A stretch of DNA of 64,000 nt from Flaveria trinervia (Eukaryota; Streptophyta; Magnoliopsida; Asterales; Asteraceae), in assembly GCA_025506515.1 (NCBI GenBank), contig CM046457.1, positions 38,636,231 through 38,700,230 on the forward strand. The letters run 5' to 3'. How positions within the stretch are numbered: the stretch's first letter is position 1; every line of letters starts with the position of its first letter. Shown piece by piece: positions 22,845 through 33,077 of the stretch. A program made the position numbers and the translations under genes. Under the pieces are notes generated by a model, which saw nothing but the letters and a program-made list of their open reading frames with translations, ran no database searches and was not told where the DNA came from.

Positions 22845-24333
22845 ACAAAGCTTAGATATAGCCTCATGGAAGATAAACTAAGAGTTTGGACGTAAAAATT
22901 GTGATTTTGGGTTAAAAACGGGCTGGTTCGTAATTTTTATGCGTTCTGCAAAACTGTATATGCATCCAGAGAATTTGCATATTCAAGCAGCAAAACTATA
23001 GTTTCGTAGGTAGTTTCGTAGAAAAGTTATCCAACGAAAGTTGGGCGAAACTGGCAGGGAAACTGGCAGGGAAACTGGTAGGGAAACTGGCAGCGAAAAT
23101 GGCAGCGAAGATGCCAATGAAACTGCCAGTGAAAGTGGCAGCAAAACTGTTCGAGAATCTAGCTGCGCAATTGCTAATATTGCAGCAAAATTAACCTCTT
23201 TAAGTGTTAACTCATTTGCAGGTTGTGTAGTGTGGTCCTAGCCTTGTAAGCTTAGGTTAGAAGCTAGTCTCGGTATCCAGGTGAGTTCTAGATCCCCTTA
23301 TTTGTATGTTTTTCCATGTTTTGGGGTTATTTTGCATACTAAATATATGTTTTTAAATGATCGAGTTTTATCAGGTTTTAACAGGAAGTTCAATTTTCTA
23401 TAAGGAAATGTATTATATAAATGCTTAAAAATAAAAAAAAAATTCGTGTTGACCTCGCAGCCCGGCCCCAGCCAAGGGCGTTGCCCCTTGGACCCCACTA
23501 GGGGCTACCGCCCCTAGGACCATGATGTCAGTGGCTGCCGCCCCTAAACCCCCACTGTCCCGCGGAGGGTCGTTTATGTGTTATGATGACTAGTACTTGG
23601 CATATTGTGTACATAATAAGTTAGGTATTATATATATTAAAGTGGAAGATGATATTAATGAAAAGTGAAACTTAATGAATGTTACCCCCCCGCCCGTTTG
23701 ATGATGAAAAGTCTTGCAAGCACTATGAGAGACTTCACTTATGTGAGTCTGATGTATGATGATTGATCCGTATTCATGAGCGGGCTTTGTGCCTTGCAGT
23801 GTGGATCAACTGTCGGGGGTTAGCTACCATGATGATGTGTACCGGCAGGAATCGCCATTCATTGTCGATTAACATGAAGCTCTTGCTTTGTGCAATCTTG
23901 TTTATGATGAAGTGAAAGATATGAAAGAATGAAGATAATGAACATGCTTATTAAGATGAAATGTTATGTATTAGGTATGTGTTGTCATTATATGAAGGAT
24001 AAAGTTATACTTTCTTATTTACCTAAAACTAGAACTCACTCAACAAAGCTAATTTTTATACATAATAGTTGGCAGGTAAATGCTAATGCTGAGGATGGCA
24101 CCCCGGAGTTACTTGGGGAGTTATGGATCGCATTCTTGTTTATGAAATCTTTTATTGTAATTTAAGAACAAGTACTATGTTTTGGTTACAATTAAAGGAC
24201 AAATGTATGAGTAAATTATGGTTTCTAAGTTTTAAATGAATGTCTAATTATTTCTGCTGCAATGTTTTGTTATTAAACTGATTTTATGCTATGATCAACC
24301 AACTGTGAGGCTTCCCTCGAATGGGGCCTTACA
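22845..24333 (+). repeat. 5' LTR of gypsy element G1 (5' end not resolved)
   Basis: It ends GGGGCCTTACA at 24333, next to a primer-site-like sequence. The 5' terminus is not clear because another copia LTR adjoins it. It includes the 12-bp repeat block at 23038-23160 and a GC-rich patch at 23455-23575. Small ORFs (for example at 23929) have no recognisable domain. Confidence 0.65.
23038..23160 (+). repeat. 12-bp repeat block, GGGAAACTGGCA variants
   Basis: About nine degenerate units of (G)CGAAACTGGCA or GGGAAACTGGCA in tandem, starting at the GGGCGAAACTGGCA near 23041. The core GAAACT recurs in element N at 32350-32995. Any ORF through it is a repeat artefact. Confidence 0.8.
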
Positions 24334-24678
24334 AGTTGTTATTAGAGCCAAAGTTTAAGAGAATTGGGTAAACTATTTTCAAAACCTAAACTTAAATTGA
24401 AAATGGGACCGAATGAAGGATGCCAGTCCATGTAGCTATTTTCCATCACGTAAAGGTTTTCAAGTAAAATTGGGATTATGTGCGTGTGCTATGTGTTCTA
24501 TGTGCTTCTAGATTTGAATACTGACATGTGTTAGGATAATGATTGCTTGGGACAGGAGGGTAAGGTAAGTAGTTAATCATACTTGACCACTGTAACTAAG
24601 GACTTACCATACTTATAATGATCTGAGCAATTATCTTGAATAACCATTTTGGTGTTTGAATCTTATAGGAATTAGTCA
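24334..24678 (+). other. Primer site and leader of G1
   Basis: TTGTTATTAGAGCC at 24336-24349 resembles the initiator-Met complement. The remaining 330 bases before gag show no ORF or other signal. Confidence 0.6.
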
Positions 24679-26027
24679 TGGCTGGCAGAAAATCAAGGAA
24701 GGCAACCCGAGGAGGTGCTCATGGCGGGCGTAGTATTGAACAACGTGTCACCCGAGCAAAGCTAATGCTCCCGAGACTGTTCATGAGGAGTCGAACCTCC
24801 ATAGTCACCCGGAGGGGGAGGGATCAGCCACCCTCAAATCTACCGTGAAGGAGGCTATCGCTGATGAGGTCTACAATGTTATCCAGAATGTGTAACCCTC
24901 AATGGTGACTGAGGTGATTAAAGTAGTTAGGATGGAGAGAAAGCTGAGAAGGAGGGGAAGGAAATGAGAAGAATTTAATGATGTCCACCGGGAGGACTGA
25001 AGAATCTGAAAAGGAGCCATCAAACCATAAGGTGCTTCATGATGATGACAGTGATGAAGAGTATGAAAAAGAAACTACTATGGGGTGCAACTATGGGGCA
25101 TTTCAAAGCTGCAAGCCCCCGACCTTTGACGGTAATGGCAATGCTACTGCTGCTCATCGTTGGGTCATAGAGATGGAAGCGGTACTGGAAATTAGTGAGT
25201 GTGGGGAAGATCAAAAAGTTAAGTTTGCCGCTTATTCTTTCGTTGACTCAGCATTGTGCTGGTGGGACAATATTGTCCAGGCTGAAGGAAAGTGATCGAT
25301 AGCCAAAATGAGGTGGTTTGAGTTGAAGGAGTTAGTGCTGGAGGAGTATTGTCCCCATCGGTAATTAGATAAGATGGAGAAGAAGTTCTTGTATTTGGAG
25401 GCTGGGAACATGACTCATCAACAGTATACATCCAAGTTTAATAAGCTTGCAAGACTTGTGCCAAACATGGTGACTCCTGCATCCAAGAACATCAAAAGAT
25501 ATATACAAGGTTTGCCTGTGGATATCAGGAGGCACATGATTGCTACCAGACCAAGCATGTTTAGGTGTGTGGTGGATTTAGCTCGGTGGTTGTATGATGA
25601 AAGGGACCCAATGCCTATGAAGAGGAAGGTGGAGAAATGGAATGAGAACAAGAATGGAAATGGGAAGAGGTTCGGAGGTGATAACTTCAGGAGTAGAGAG
25701 AAGAGGATGATGGTTGAGGATCAATCTGGGAGATAGGGAAATGCTGGTGAAGGAGGTGCTTGTTGAAAATGTGGAAAAGTCATTCGGGGAGTGTAGAGGT
25801 TGGACTGGAAAATGTTTTAAATGTGGGAGCTAGGGCCACTATGCTAGGGATTACAAGGCGGTGAAGTGTTACCGTGTGGCGAGATGGGACATGTGGGGAG
25901 GGACTGCAAGAAAGGGAAATCAGGAGGATTAGGAACGATTACAGATGGAGATAAGGGAAAGGGTGACGGTTTGAAGGTGAAGGCAAGGGCATTCAACATA
26001 ACTCATGGGGAGGCCAGGGCAGATCCT
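24679..26027 (+). pseudogene. gag of G1 with two zinc knuckles
   Basis: The ATG at 24679 gives MAGRKSRKATRGG; frameshifts follow. The capsid region reads CKPPTFDGNGNATAAHRWV, LCWWDNIVQ, YTSKFNKLARLVPNMV and RYIQGLPVDIRRHM, typical of plant Ty3/gypsy gag. One CCHC knuckle is damaged (CFKCGS, stop, GHYARDYK, with the final Cys changed to Tyr) and a second is intact (CYRCGEMGHVGRDC). After HGEARADPDV the sequence passes straight into the RT leader, so the protease is missing. Confidence 0.82.
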
Positions 26028-27350
26028 GACGTCTTTCTTGAAGACCTGACCGGTGTACCACCTGACCACGAAATTGAATTCCAGATTGATTTGCTACCGG
26101 GAGCACAGCCCGTCGCTAAAGCAGCGTATGGATTAGCTCCTTCGAAGATGGTGGAACTGAGGGACCAGTTGCAAGATTTATTAGATAAGGGCTACATCTG
26201 ACCGAGTATCTCTCTATGGGGTGCTCCGGTTATATTCGTCAAGAAGAAACACGGTAGCATGCGGATGTGCATTGTCTATCGCAAACTCAATAAACTGACC
26301 GTAATAAGAACCGTATCCTTTACCAAGGATCGACGACCTGTTCGATCAACTTCAGGGTGGCAAGTGGTTTTCAAGGATAGACCTGCGTTCTGGTTACCAC
26401 AAAGTGAAGTGAATGAGCAAGACATTCCTAAGACAGCGTTCCGTACGCGTTATGGACACTACGAATTTCTCGTCATGTTCTTTGGTTTAACCAAAGCCCC
26501 AGCTGCTTTTATGGACCTTATGAATCGAGTATGTCGACCTACGTTGGATAAATCGGTAATACTTTTCATTAATGACATCTTGATTTATTCAAAAAACGAA
26601 GAAGAACATGCCGATCATATTCGAAAAGTATTAGAGACGCTCAGAATCGAGAAGCCATATGCTAAGTTCTCTAAATGCGCATTTTGCCTTCGAGAAGTTC
26701 AATATCTGGGTCAGGTGGTAATCCCGAGGGATCAGGGTGGACCCTGCAAAGGTTGAAGTGGTGATGCAATGGGAACCTCCAAAGACGCCATCTAAGATTC
26801 GTAGTTTCATAGGCCTGGTAGGTTACTATAGGAGGTTTATCTAAGATTTCTCCAGGATAGCTTCTCCTTTGACTAAGCTGACCCGGAAGGACGTGAAGTA
26901 TGAATGAGGTACTGATGAGGAGAACGCCTTCCTAGAACTAAAGATGAGGTTAATTCAAGCCCCTGTCTTGACGTTACCTAAAGGGAACAAGGATCTGGTA
27001 GTCTACTCGGATGCCTCGTATACAAGATTGGGTTGCGTGTTGATGCAAAGAGGGAAGGTGACAGCGTATGCTTCTAGAAAATTAAAGGTCGACAAGGCCA
27101 ATTATCCTACCCATGATTTGGAGCTGGCTGGGGTGGTGTTTTCATTGAAGATCTGGAGGCACTACCTATATGGGGTGAAGTGCATGATCTTCATTGATCA
27201 TAAAAGTTTGAAGTATTTCTTTGAACAAAAGGAACTTAACATGAGGTAGAGGAGGTGGTTGGAACTAATCAAGGATTATGACTATGAAATTCATTATCAT
27301 CCAGGCAAAGCCAATGTGGTTGCTCACGCCCTTAGCCGGAAGGGACGACT
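26028..27350 (+). pseudogene. Reverse transcriptase and RNase H of G1
   Basis: It starts FLEDLTGVPPDHEIEFQIDL (the usual lead-in to gypsy RT), then LRDQLQDLLDKGYI, WGAPVIFVKKKHGSMRMCI, a frameshifted stretch, RTRYGHYEFLVMFFGL and the catalytic box FINDILIYS at 26565-26576 instead of FxDD, so the first Asp is Asn. RNase H reads VVYSDASYTRLGCVLMQ and ASRKLKVDKANYPTHDLEL, and ends YHPGKANVVAHALSRK. Stops occur at 26201, 26756, 26840 and 27247. Inactive. Confidence 0.85.
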
Positions 27351-28623
27351 CGACCCAATTCGGGTGCGGGCTTGCCAGATAATCATGATGCATGATGTTA
27401 TGACACAAGTGTGAGAGTTTGAGGATGAGGCATTGAGAGAGAACAGATTCAACTATGAAAGGATGAAAGGACAAGTTTCTGATTTAGGGGAAAACACCCT
27501 GGTGTTAGAACCTGATTTAGGATAATGTGGATCCCTCCCTATGGGAATCTAACGGAGAAGATCATGGATGAGGCTCACAAACTCGATATTCCATTCACCC
27601 CGGTGCCACAAAAATGTATCAGGATCTAAAGAAAGATTGTCGGTGGTCGGGAATAAAGCGAGACGTGGCTAAGTATGTGAGCAAGTGCCGGACTTGTCTG
27701 CAAGTGAAGGCAGAGCACCAAAATCCATATGGGAAGATCCAGCCTTCGGATATCCCTAAGTGGAAACGGGAAAACATCATGATGGACTTCATCACGAAGC
27801 TACCTCGCATGACAAGAGGAAGCGACGCGATCTGGGTGATTGTTGACCAGCTAACAAAGAGCGCCCATTTCCAACCAATTCGTGAGACGTTTTCCTCTCA
27901 GACGTTGGCAGAGCTATTTATCAAGGAGATCGTGGCTCGTCACGGCATTCCAGTGTCTATCCTTTCTGATAGGGACACACGGTTTACATCCAAGTTCTGA
28001 AAGAGTTTCACAACTCAATGGGTACTACACTTCATATTAGTACGGCTTACCACCGTGTGAAAGAACAATTTAGACGTTAGAAGACATGCTACGAGCGTGT
28101 GTAATTGACTTTGGAGGAAGTTCGGATGAGCACTTACCATTGACAGAATTCTCATATAATAATAGTTACCATGCGATCATCAGTATACCACCTTATGAGA
28201 TGTTGTACGGTAGGAAGTGCAGAAGGGCCGTGTGTTGGGGTGACATCAGGCAAAAGGAATTAGGAAGTCTTGAAGTGATTGCGGTCATAACCGAGAAGTT
28301 AGATAAGATTAAGGCGTTCATGAAAGCTGCAAAGGATCGCTAGAAGTCTTATGCTGATAAGAGGCATAGACCGATAGAGTTTGAGGTTGGTGACAAGGTT
28401 ATGCTCAAGGTATCGCCTTGGAAAGGGATCATCAGGATTCGAAAAAGGGGAAAGTTAAGCCCAAGATTCATAGGGCCATTCCATATTATCGCAAGGGTAG
28501 GGGAAGTGGCCTACAGACTAGAATTACCCGATGAGTTGAGTGGAATTCACCCTACGTTCCATGTGTCTCATCTTAGGAAATGTCTAGCAGACAATGATGC
28601 ATTTGTACCATTAGAAGACATTT
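27351..28623 (+). pseudogene. Integrase of G1, truncated
   Basis: Zinc-binding region: CRTCLQVKAEHQNPYGKIQP preceded by a His-containing EAHK segment with a frameshift. Core: NIMMDFITKLP (Asp), VSILSDRDTRFTS (Asp), and CERTI before TLEDML (Glu). A few codons are missing just before that Glu. The C-terminal GPY/F module is present (PRFIGPFHIIARVGEVAYRL, HPTFHVSHLRKCL). The frame ends at VPLEDI plus a TAA made by the junction with the G2 LTR at 28624. A chromodomain, if one existed, is lost, as is the 3' LTR. Confidence 0.82.
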
Positions 28624-31451
28624 AACCGGCTATTCCCGAAAGAAGAACTAAGCCCCAAACCAGTGTACCATACCTGCCCGGATGGTTCACCATAGTTTCT
28701 TAACAAAACCTGTCACATACCACAAACGACCCCTCAAGATCTCATGGGGTACCCTTCCTAGAACGGAAGCCACTGTGTGTGGGGGATTCCCCAAATAGAT
28801 CTATCTATATAAAACAAGCGGTTCACGAAAGAATTAATGATCATGATATAAGTATCAGCAGGTAACCATGAATCCCACATACAATCACCAAGTAAAGCAC
28901 AAATATAGTTCATAAATAACAGAGCATGTTTCACCCCAAAGCACTAGTAAAAAGGAGATCACTAGAACTCACCTTAGGTGTTAAGCCAAAATAACTCTTC
29001 GTGTGCTGGGAATTTCTCAAGTCTAGCACCCTAATCATGAATATATTAAGTGGTAAGCTACTGCTCTAAACTTATTTAAGGTGCAACAAGTGTGTCAAAA
29101 TTTAGTTCTCGGATAAGACTTTGATTCCGTGAGGGTTTGTATGAAAAGTTTCCCATATAATTTAGGATTTTACACCATTAAGTTAAGGATATAGGGTCAA
29201 TATACTATTCAATTGATTATTAGTCTCATATGAGTCAGTTATAAAGTTTGGTAATATTTTACACTTTAGTCCCTCAAGTTTCAAATTGACAGTTTATACC
29301 CTCAAGTTTGGTGTCTTACACTTTATGACTATCAAGGCCAAAATAGGTTCTTAGCGTAAAAATTGACTTATTATTGAGTTAGTGTTCCAAAATTTCAGAA
29401 TATGGATCCGGTTTAAACCCTATGCCTTTAACGTTCCTGGTTGCAGTAAAACCGAAGAGTTTTAACGGTTAATTAAGGATTTTCCTAAATTTGAATCTTG
29501 GACCAGTAGGTATCATCTTAAGGGTAGTTTTACAAGTTTCAATTTCTTTAATTGTGAACTTTTTCCTCTAATAGTTGAAAGCCTTGTTTTTATGTTTAAC
29601 CCGTTAAAACCCGTTTTAACTGAATTTGACCATTTAAAACCTTATTTGACCAATATTTCAATCCTTTAGGTATTTTAACACTTAACTTACTGAAATGACA
29701 TGGTTTTTATAAATCCTAGCTTTAAACCCCTTTTTTCTTGGATTTTCTCAAAAACGACACTCGGTTAATACCCGTTTTTAGTTGAAATTCCATTTAACTT
29801 ACCTTTCTGACCATTTAATTACGCATTGACTCCAGAACACTTTAGTAACTATTATTAAGCCTGGAATACTTTTAAGATGGTTAAAATCCATGTTTAATTA
29901 TTTTTAAAGTTGTTTTACCATGTTTCAGGTCCCAAAAATGACTAAAGTGGGTCTAATGTTAACATGTCTTTAATTTCGAGAGATTAACCATTTATTACAT
30001 ACTTAATATTCATCAAAACTTTCTGAAATCACGTCCCAAACTCACGGCTAGGTCACCCAATACAACAATGAACCATCAACTTAGTGATTTAGCCATAACC
30101 AACCAAAACACATGTGTAAATCCTTATAACATGCGTTTAAACATTACCAAAACCTTATTTAACTTTAATATCAGATTATTAAGGTGTTCCAAAGTCGTTC
30201 ATGTGCAGGTTATGAACCTTCGTTGAGAGGGTTTTCAAACAAGTGCTTAAATAGTGTTATTTCATGTAAAAAGAAGGTTTTTAAGGTGTAACTCGTGCTA
30301 TAACCACATGTTCATGGTATGTACCCTTTTGTAACGTTCAAAACAGGTTATTAGGAGTCTTTTGAACCATTAGCAAGCAGATTACAAGTTTTTCTTTCAA
30401 GCATTACAAGATGTACAAGTTAGATGGTGCAAAACACCCAAAAGAGGGTTTTCATGGTGGAAATCAGTTTCCACCTCAAGACTGACCAATATAACGTGTG
30501 AGATACCTTTATTGAAGTTGAAAGCTCCTCAAGAACAAGATTATGGTGTCGGGTTTCTGGTACAACAAAAGAGGAGGTGTTTTTAAAAGAAAAGTGAAGA
30601 AAACACATGAAATGACCATCTTCGGGTGACATGAAGTTACACTTGGTATTGTTCACATTTTGGAGAGTGTAGATGGTCGAGAGTGGTCTGGGAATCCTTG
30701 GAAAAGGCTGGAGAAACTTGAAAAAGTGCTGTAGGATGTCGCACTTGCAAGAATCAAGCACCAATCTTCACAAAATGGCACCTTCTCACTTGTTTGAGCT
30801 TGGCCGATGGATGTATGGTGTTGTTCTTCGAATATAGGGCAGCAATTGTGTTCAAAACTGTGGTGTTTGTGTGTGTGTTTTTCTGGAGAGAAACCGAGAG
30901 AAGAGAGTAAGAGAGTGAGAGAGGTGGAAATGCTGCATGAATGAGGAGTGGAGGGTTGAAGGTGGTGGTGTGTAGTGGTGTAGAAGTGTGGTGATTGGCG
31001 AGAGGGGTGGCTGAGATTTGGCTTTTTGTGGGGGTTAATATTTGAATTTTAATTGTAAAATAATTATTAAGTGGTATAATTTTGTAGTGTAGTATAGAAT
31101 ATTATTTGGTAGATGTTGTTAGTTGTGGTGTCTTGTGCATGTCAATGCATACATGAACCAAGAATTTACAAGTGTGTATGTATGTACACATTTTTAATTG
31201 TTTCAATAATAAATTGATTTCATAGTAAGGGTGACTAATTGACTTTTCCGGAACACTAAGTTCAAAAAGGTAAAACTCAAATTAACTAAAAGTCACTAAA
31301 ATCACATAAAATCATAAAATGGAACAAATAGCAAAAGATGATTCTAAAATCACCAATAGAATTAGATTGTTTCTATTATTAGTACTCATAAGAAGGGTAA
31401 TGATGCAAGTAGATTAGGGTTAGAATAACGACCTGGAGGTCGGTTTTCACA
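28624..31451 (-). repeat. 3' LTR of G2, truncated at its outer end
   Basis: It aligns with 42911-45209 and 47891-50713, lacking about 470 bp at the outer (28624) side. It ends at 31451 with GGTTTTCACA. A 114-codon minus-strand ORF at 30420-30764 has relatives in the other LTR copies, but the frame is not kept intact, so it is not called a gene. No coding feature is supported. Confidence 0.85.
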
Positions 31452-31454
31452 TTC

Positions 31455-32091
31455 TGAAGAGCATGTATAGGTTGGACTCACCTTTAGTTTATATTGTTTA
31501 CTTTACTTGTAATAGGATTCTTGTTAGTTTCCTTTTGTATGTACTTAGTTTTTTGTATGTTAGTTGTCTAGCGAAAATGTGAGCAAAACTGTTCTTAGGT
31601 TGTTAGTTTTTTGTATGTAATAAGTTCGCGCACAGTTTGTTGCTTTGTTTTCCTTGTGAATTTAATGTTCTGCCGGGCGAATCTATAGTTTCTGCAGGAC
31701 AGTTTTGCTGAGAGTGAAACTGTCTGTGAAACTAAGACTGCTATATATACTAATCTTAATTTTCATTGTTAGGTAAGCTTGCAAAACCCTAATCGTGAAT
31801 CATTGTTGTAAGCTACCTTTTCAGAGCAGTTATTTTAGAGAAGTATTATTGTGCTTTTCGTTATTGATTGTTATTGATCATTGTCTTATCTTGAATGAGT
31901 TATTATTTTGTTCAATCCTCTCTATTATCGTTGTTTAGCATGTTGTTGTATTTTGAACGATTCTTTATATCATTTGCACTGTAATTCGATCAAATGGACC
32001 ACATTAAACCTTGTTCTAAAGATCGTAATAAAATTCAAGAAATCTTGAGGTTGGGTGAGGGTTTTTCCCAAGTGATTGTGGGGTCCTAACA
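31455..32091 (+). repeat. 5' LTR of element N
   Basis: Similarity to 35712-36228 is clear through CAAATGGAC (about 31999). The end at 32091 (GGGTCCTAACA) is inferred. A TATA-like GCTATATATACT lies at 31740. Many GCGAAACT-type words occur from 31570 to 31735, several mutated at CpG. Confidence 0.75.
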
Positions 32092-33077
32092 TTCTAAAGC
32101 ATCTAATCGAACCTTAACAAATCATATGTTGTTTGTTGAAAAAGATAAGGCATGGGTTTAAGTGGACAAATATATTAGCAATTGTTATCTGTCTATTTAA
32201 GAATTTCAAAATCATTCAAATACTGTGATTAGATTCAGTTTTTAGTATGATCTCATTGCTTGTCGATGAATAAATTCATCTTTGTGCTAAGTATATCTTG
32301 AGGATGTGATATCATGACCAATTCAGCTCTCGGTTTAAAAAAAAGGGGGGGGGGCGAAACTACTCTTTCGGTCCTTGTTTCGCTAGAGGAAATTGCAATT
32401 TTGCTCAACTTACTGATCATTTTTATCTGTAAATTCATTGGGTGAAACTGTAATTTCGTCGGGCGAAACTGTAAATTCGTCTCGGCGAATCTATAGTTTC
32501 GTCGTCTGCGAAACTATTTGCTATATAAGTCATTTTGCAAAATTATTCTCTCATTTTTGCACAATCAACCTGTGTTGTCTTTTAGGGTTTACCCGTGACT
32601 CTTTTGGTGATTTTGCATACTTGTGCGGTTTTGTACTCATTAAGTGTTGATTCATGTTTGCCAGTGAGTTTAGTTCATTGAATGATCTTCTAATCATGTT
32701 TATATTAACTCTTTTTAAGACCATTGCATTTTGACTCTTTGGTGTCTTCACTGTTCAGCGAGCGAGCGAAACTACTGATTATCCTGCGAAACTGAACAAA
32801 AGTTCTTCACTTTTCAGCGAAACTGTGAGGTTATGCTGTCCGTGCGAATCTAACAGTTTCGCTGACCTATTTTTAGTTTCGCCGGATTTGAACAAAAGTT
32901 TGTACAGTTTCGCCTGGTCGAAACTATCTTTATTGGGCAGCGAAATTGATATGTTTTAGTTAGCGAAACTAAGTTTTTGCTGGCCGAAACTGTCTATAAT
33001 TTTTTTAATATTGCTCATTTCTCTCCTTAACTCTTTAATTTCTTATTCATTTTATCTCATGTGTTCATCAGGATATA
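32092..33077 (+). other. Leader of element N with GCGAAACT word array
   Basis: Non-coding, about 1 kb. From 32353 to 32995 I count about fifteen (G/C)CGAAACT words in both orientations (AGTTTCGC as well), irregularly spaced. A G-run (GGGGGGGGG) sits at 32344. No clear tRNA primer site is visible after the LTR. Confidence 0.7.

Noticed and set aside
23041..23241. ORF with a GRET repeat
   Set aside because: Produced by the 12-bp repeat in an LTR; no other coding sign.
30420..30764. 114-codon minus-strand ORF in the G2 3' LTR, with relatives at 44819-45136 and 49666-50040
   Set aside because: The frame is shifted between copies and the sequence is as variable as the flanking LTR. No domain is recognisable. 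It is likely conserved only because the LTR is repeated.
32092..33000. CRISPR-like array from repeated GCGAAACT words
   Set aside because: Words are short, in both orientations and irregularly spaced. The context is a plant retroelement leader.
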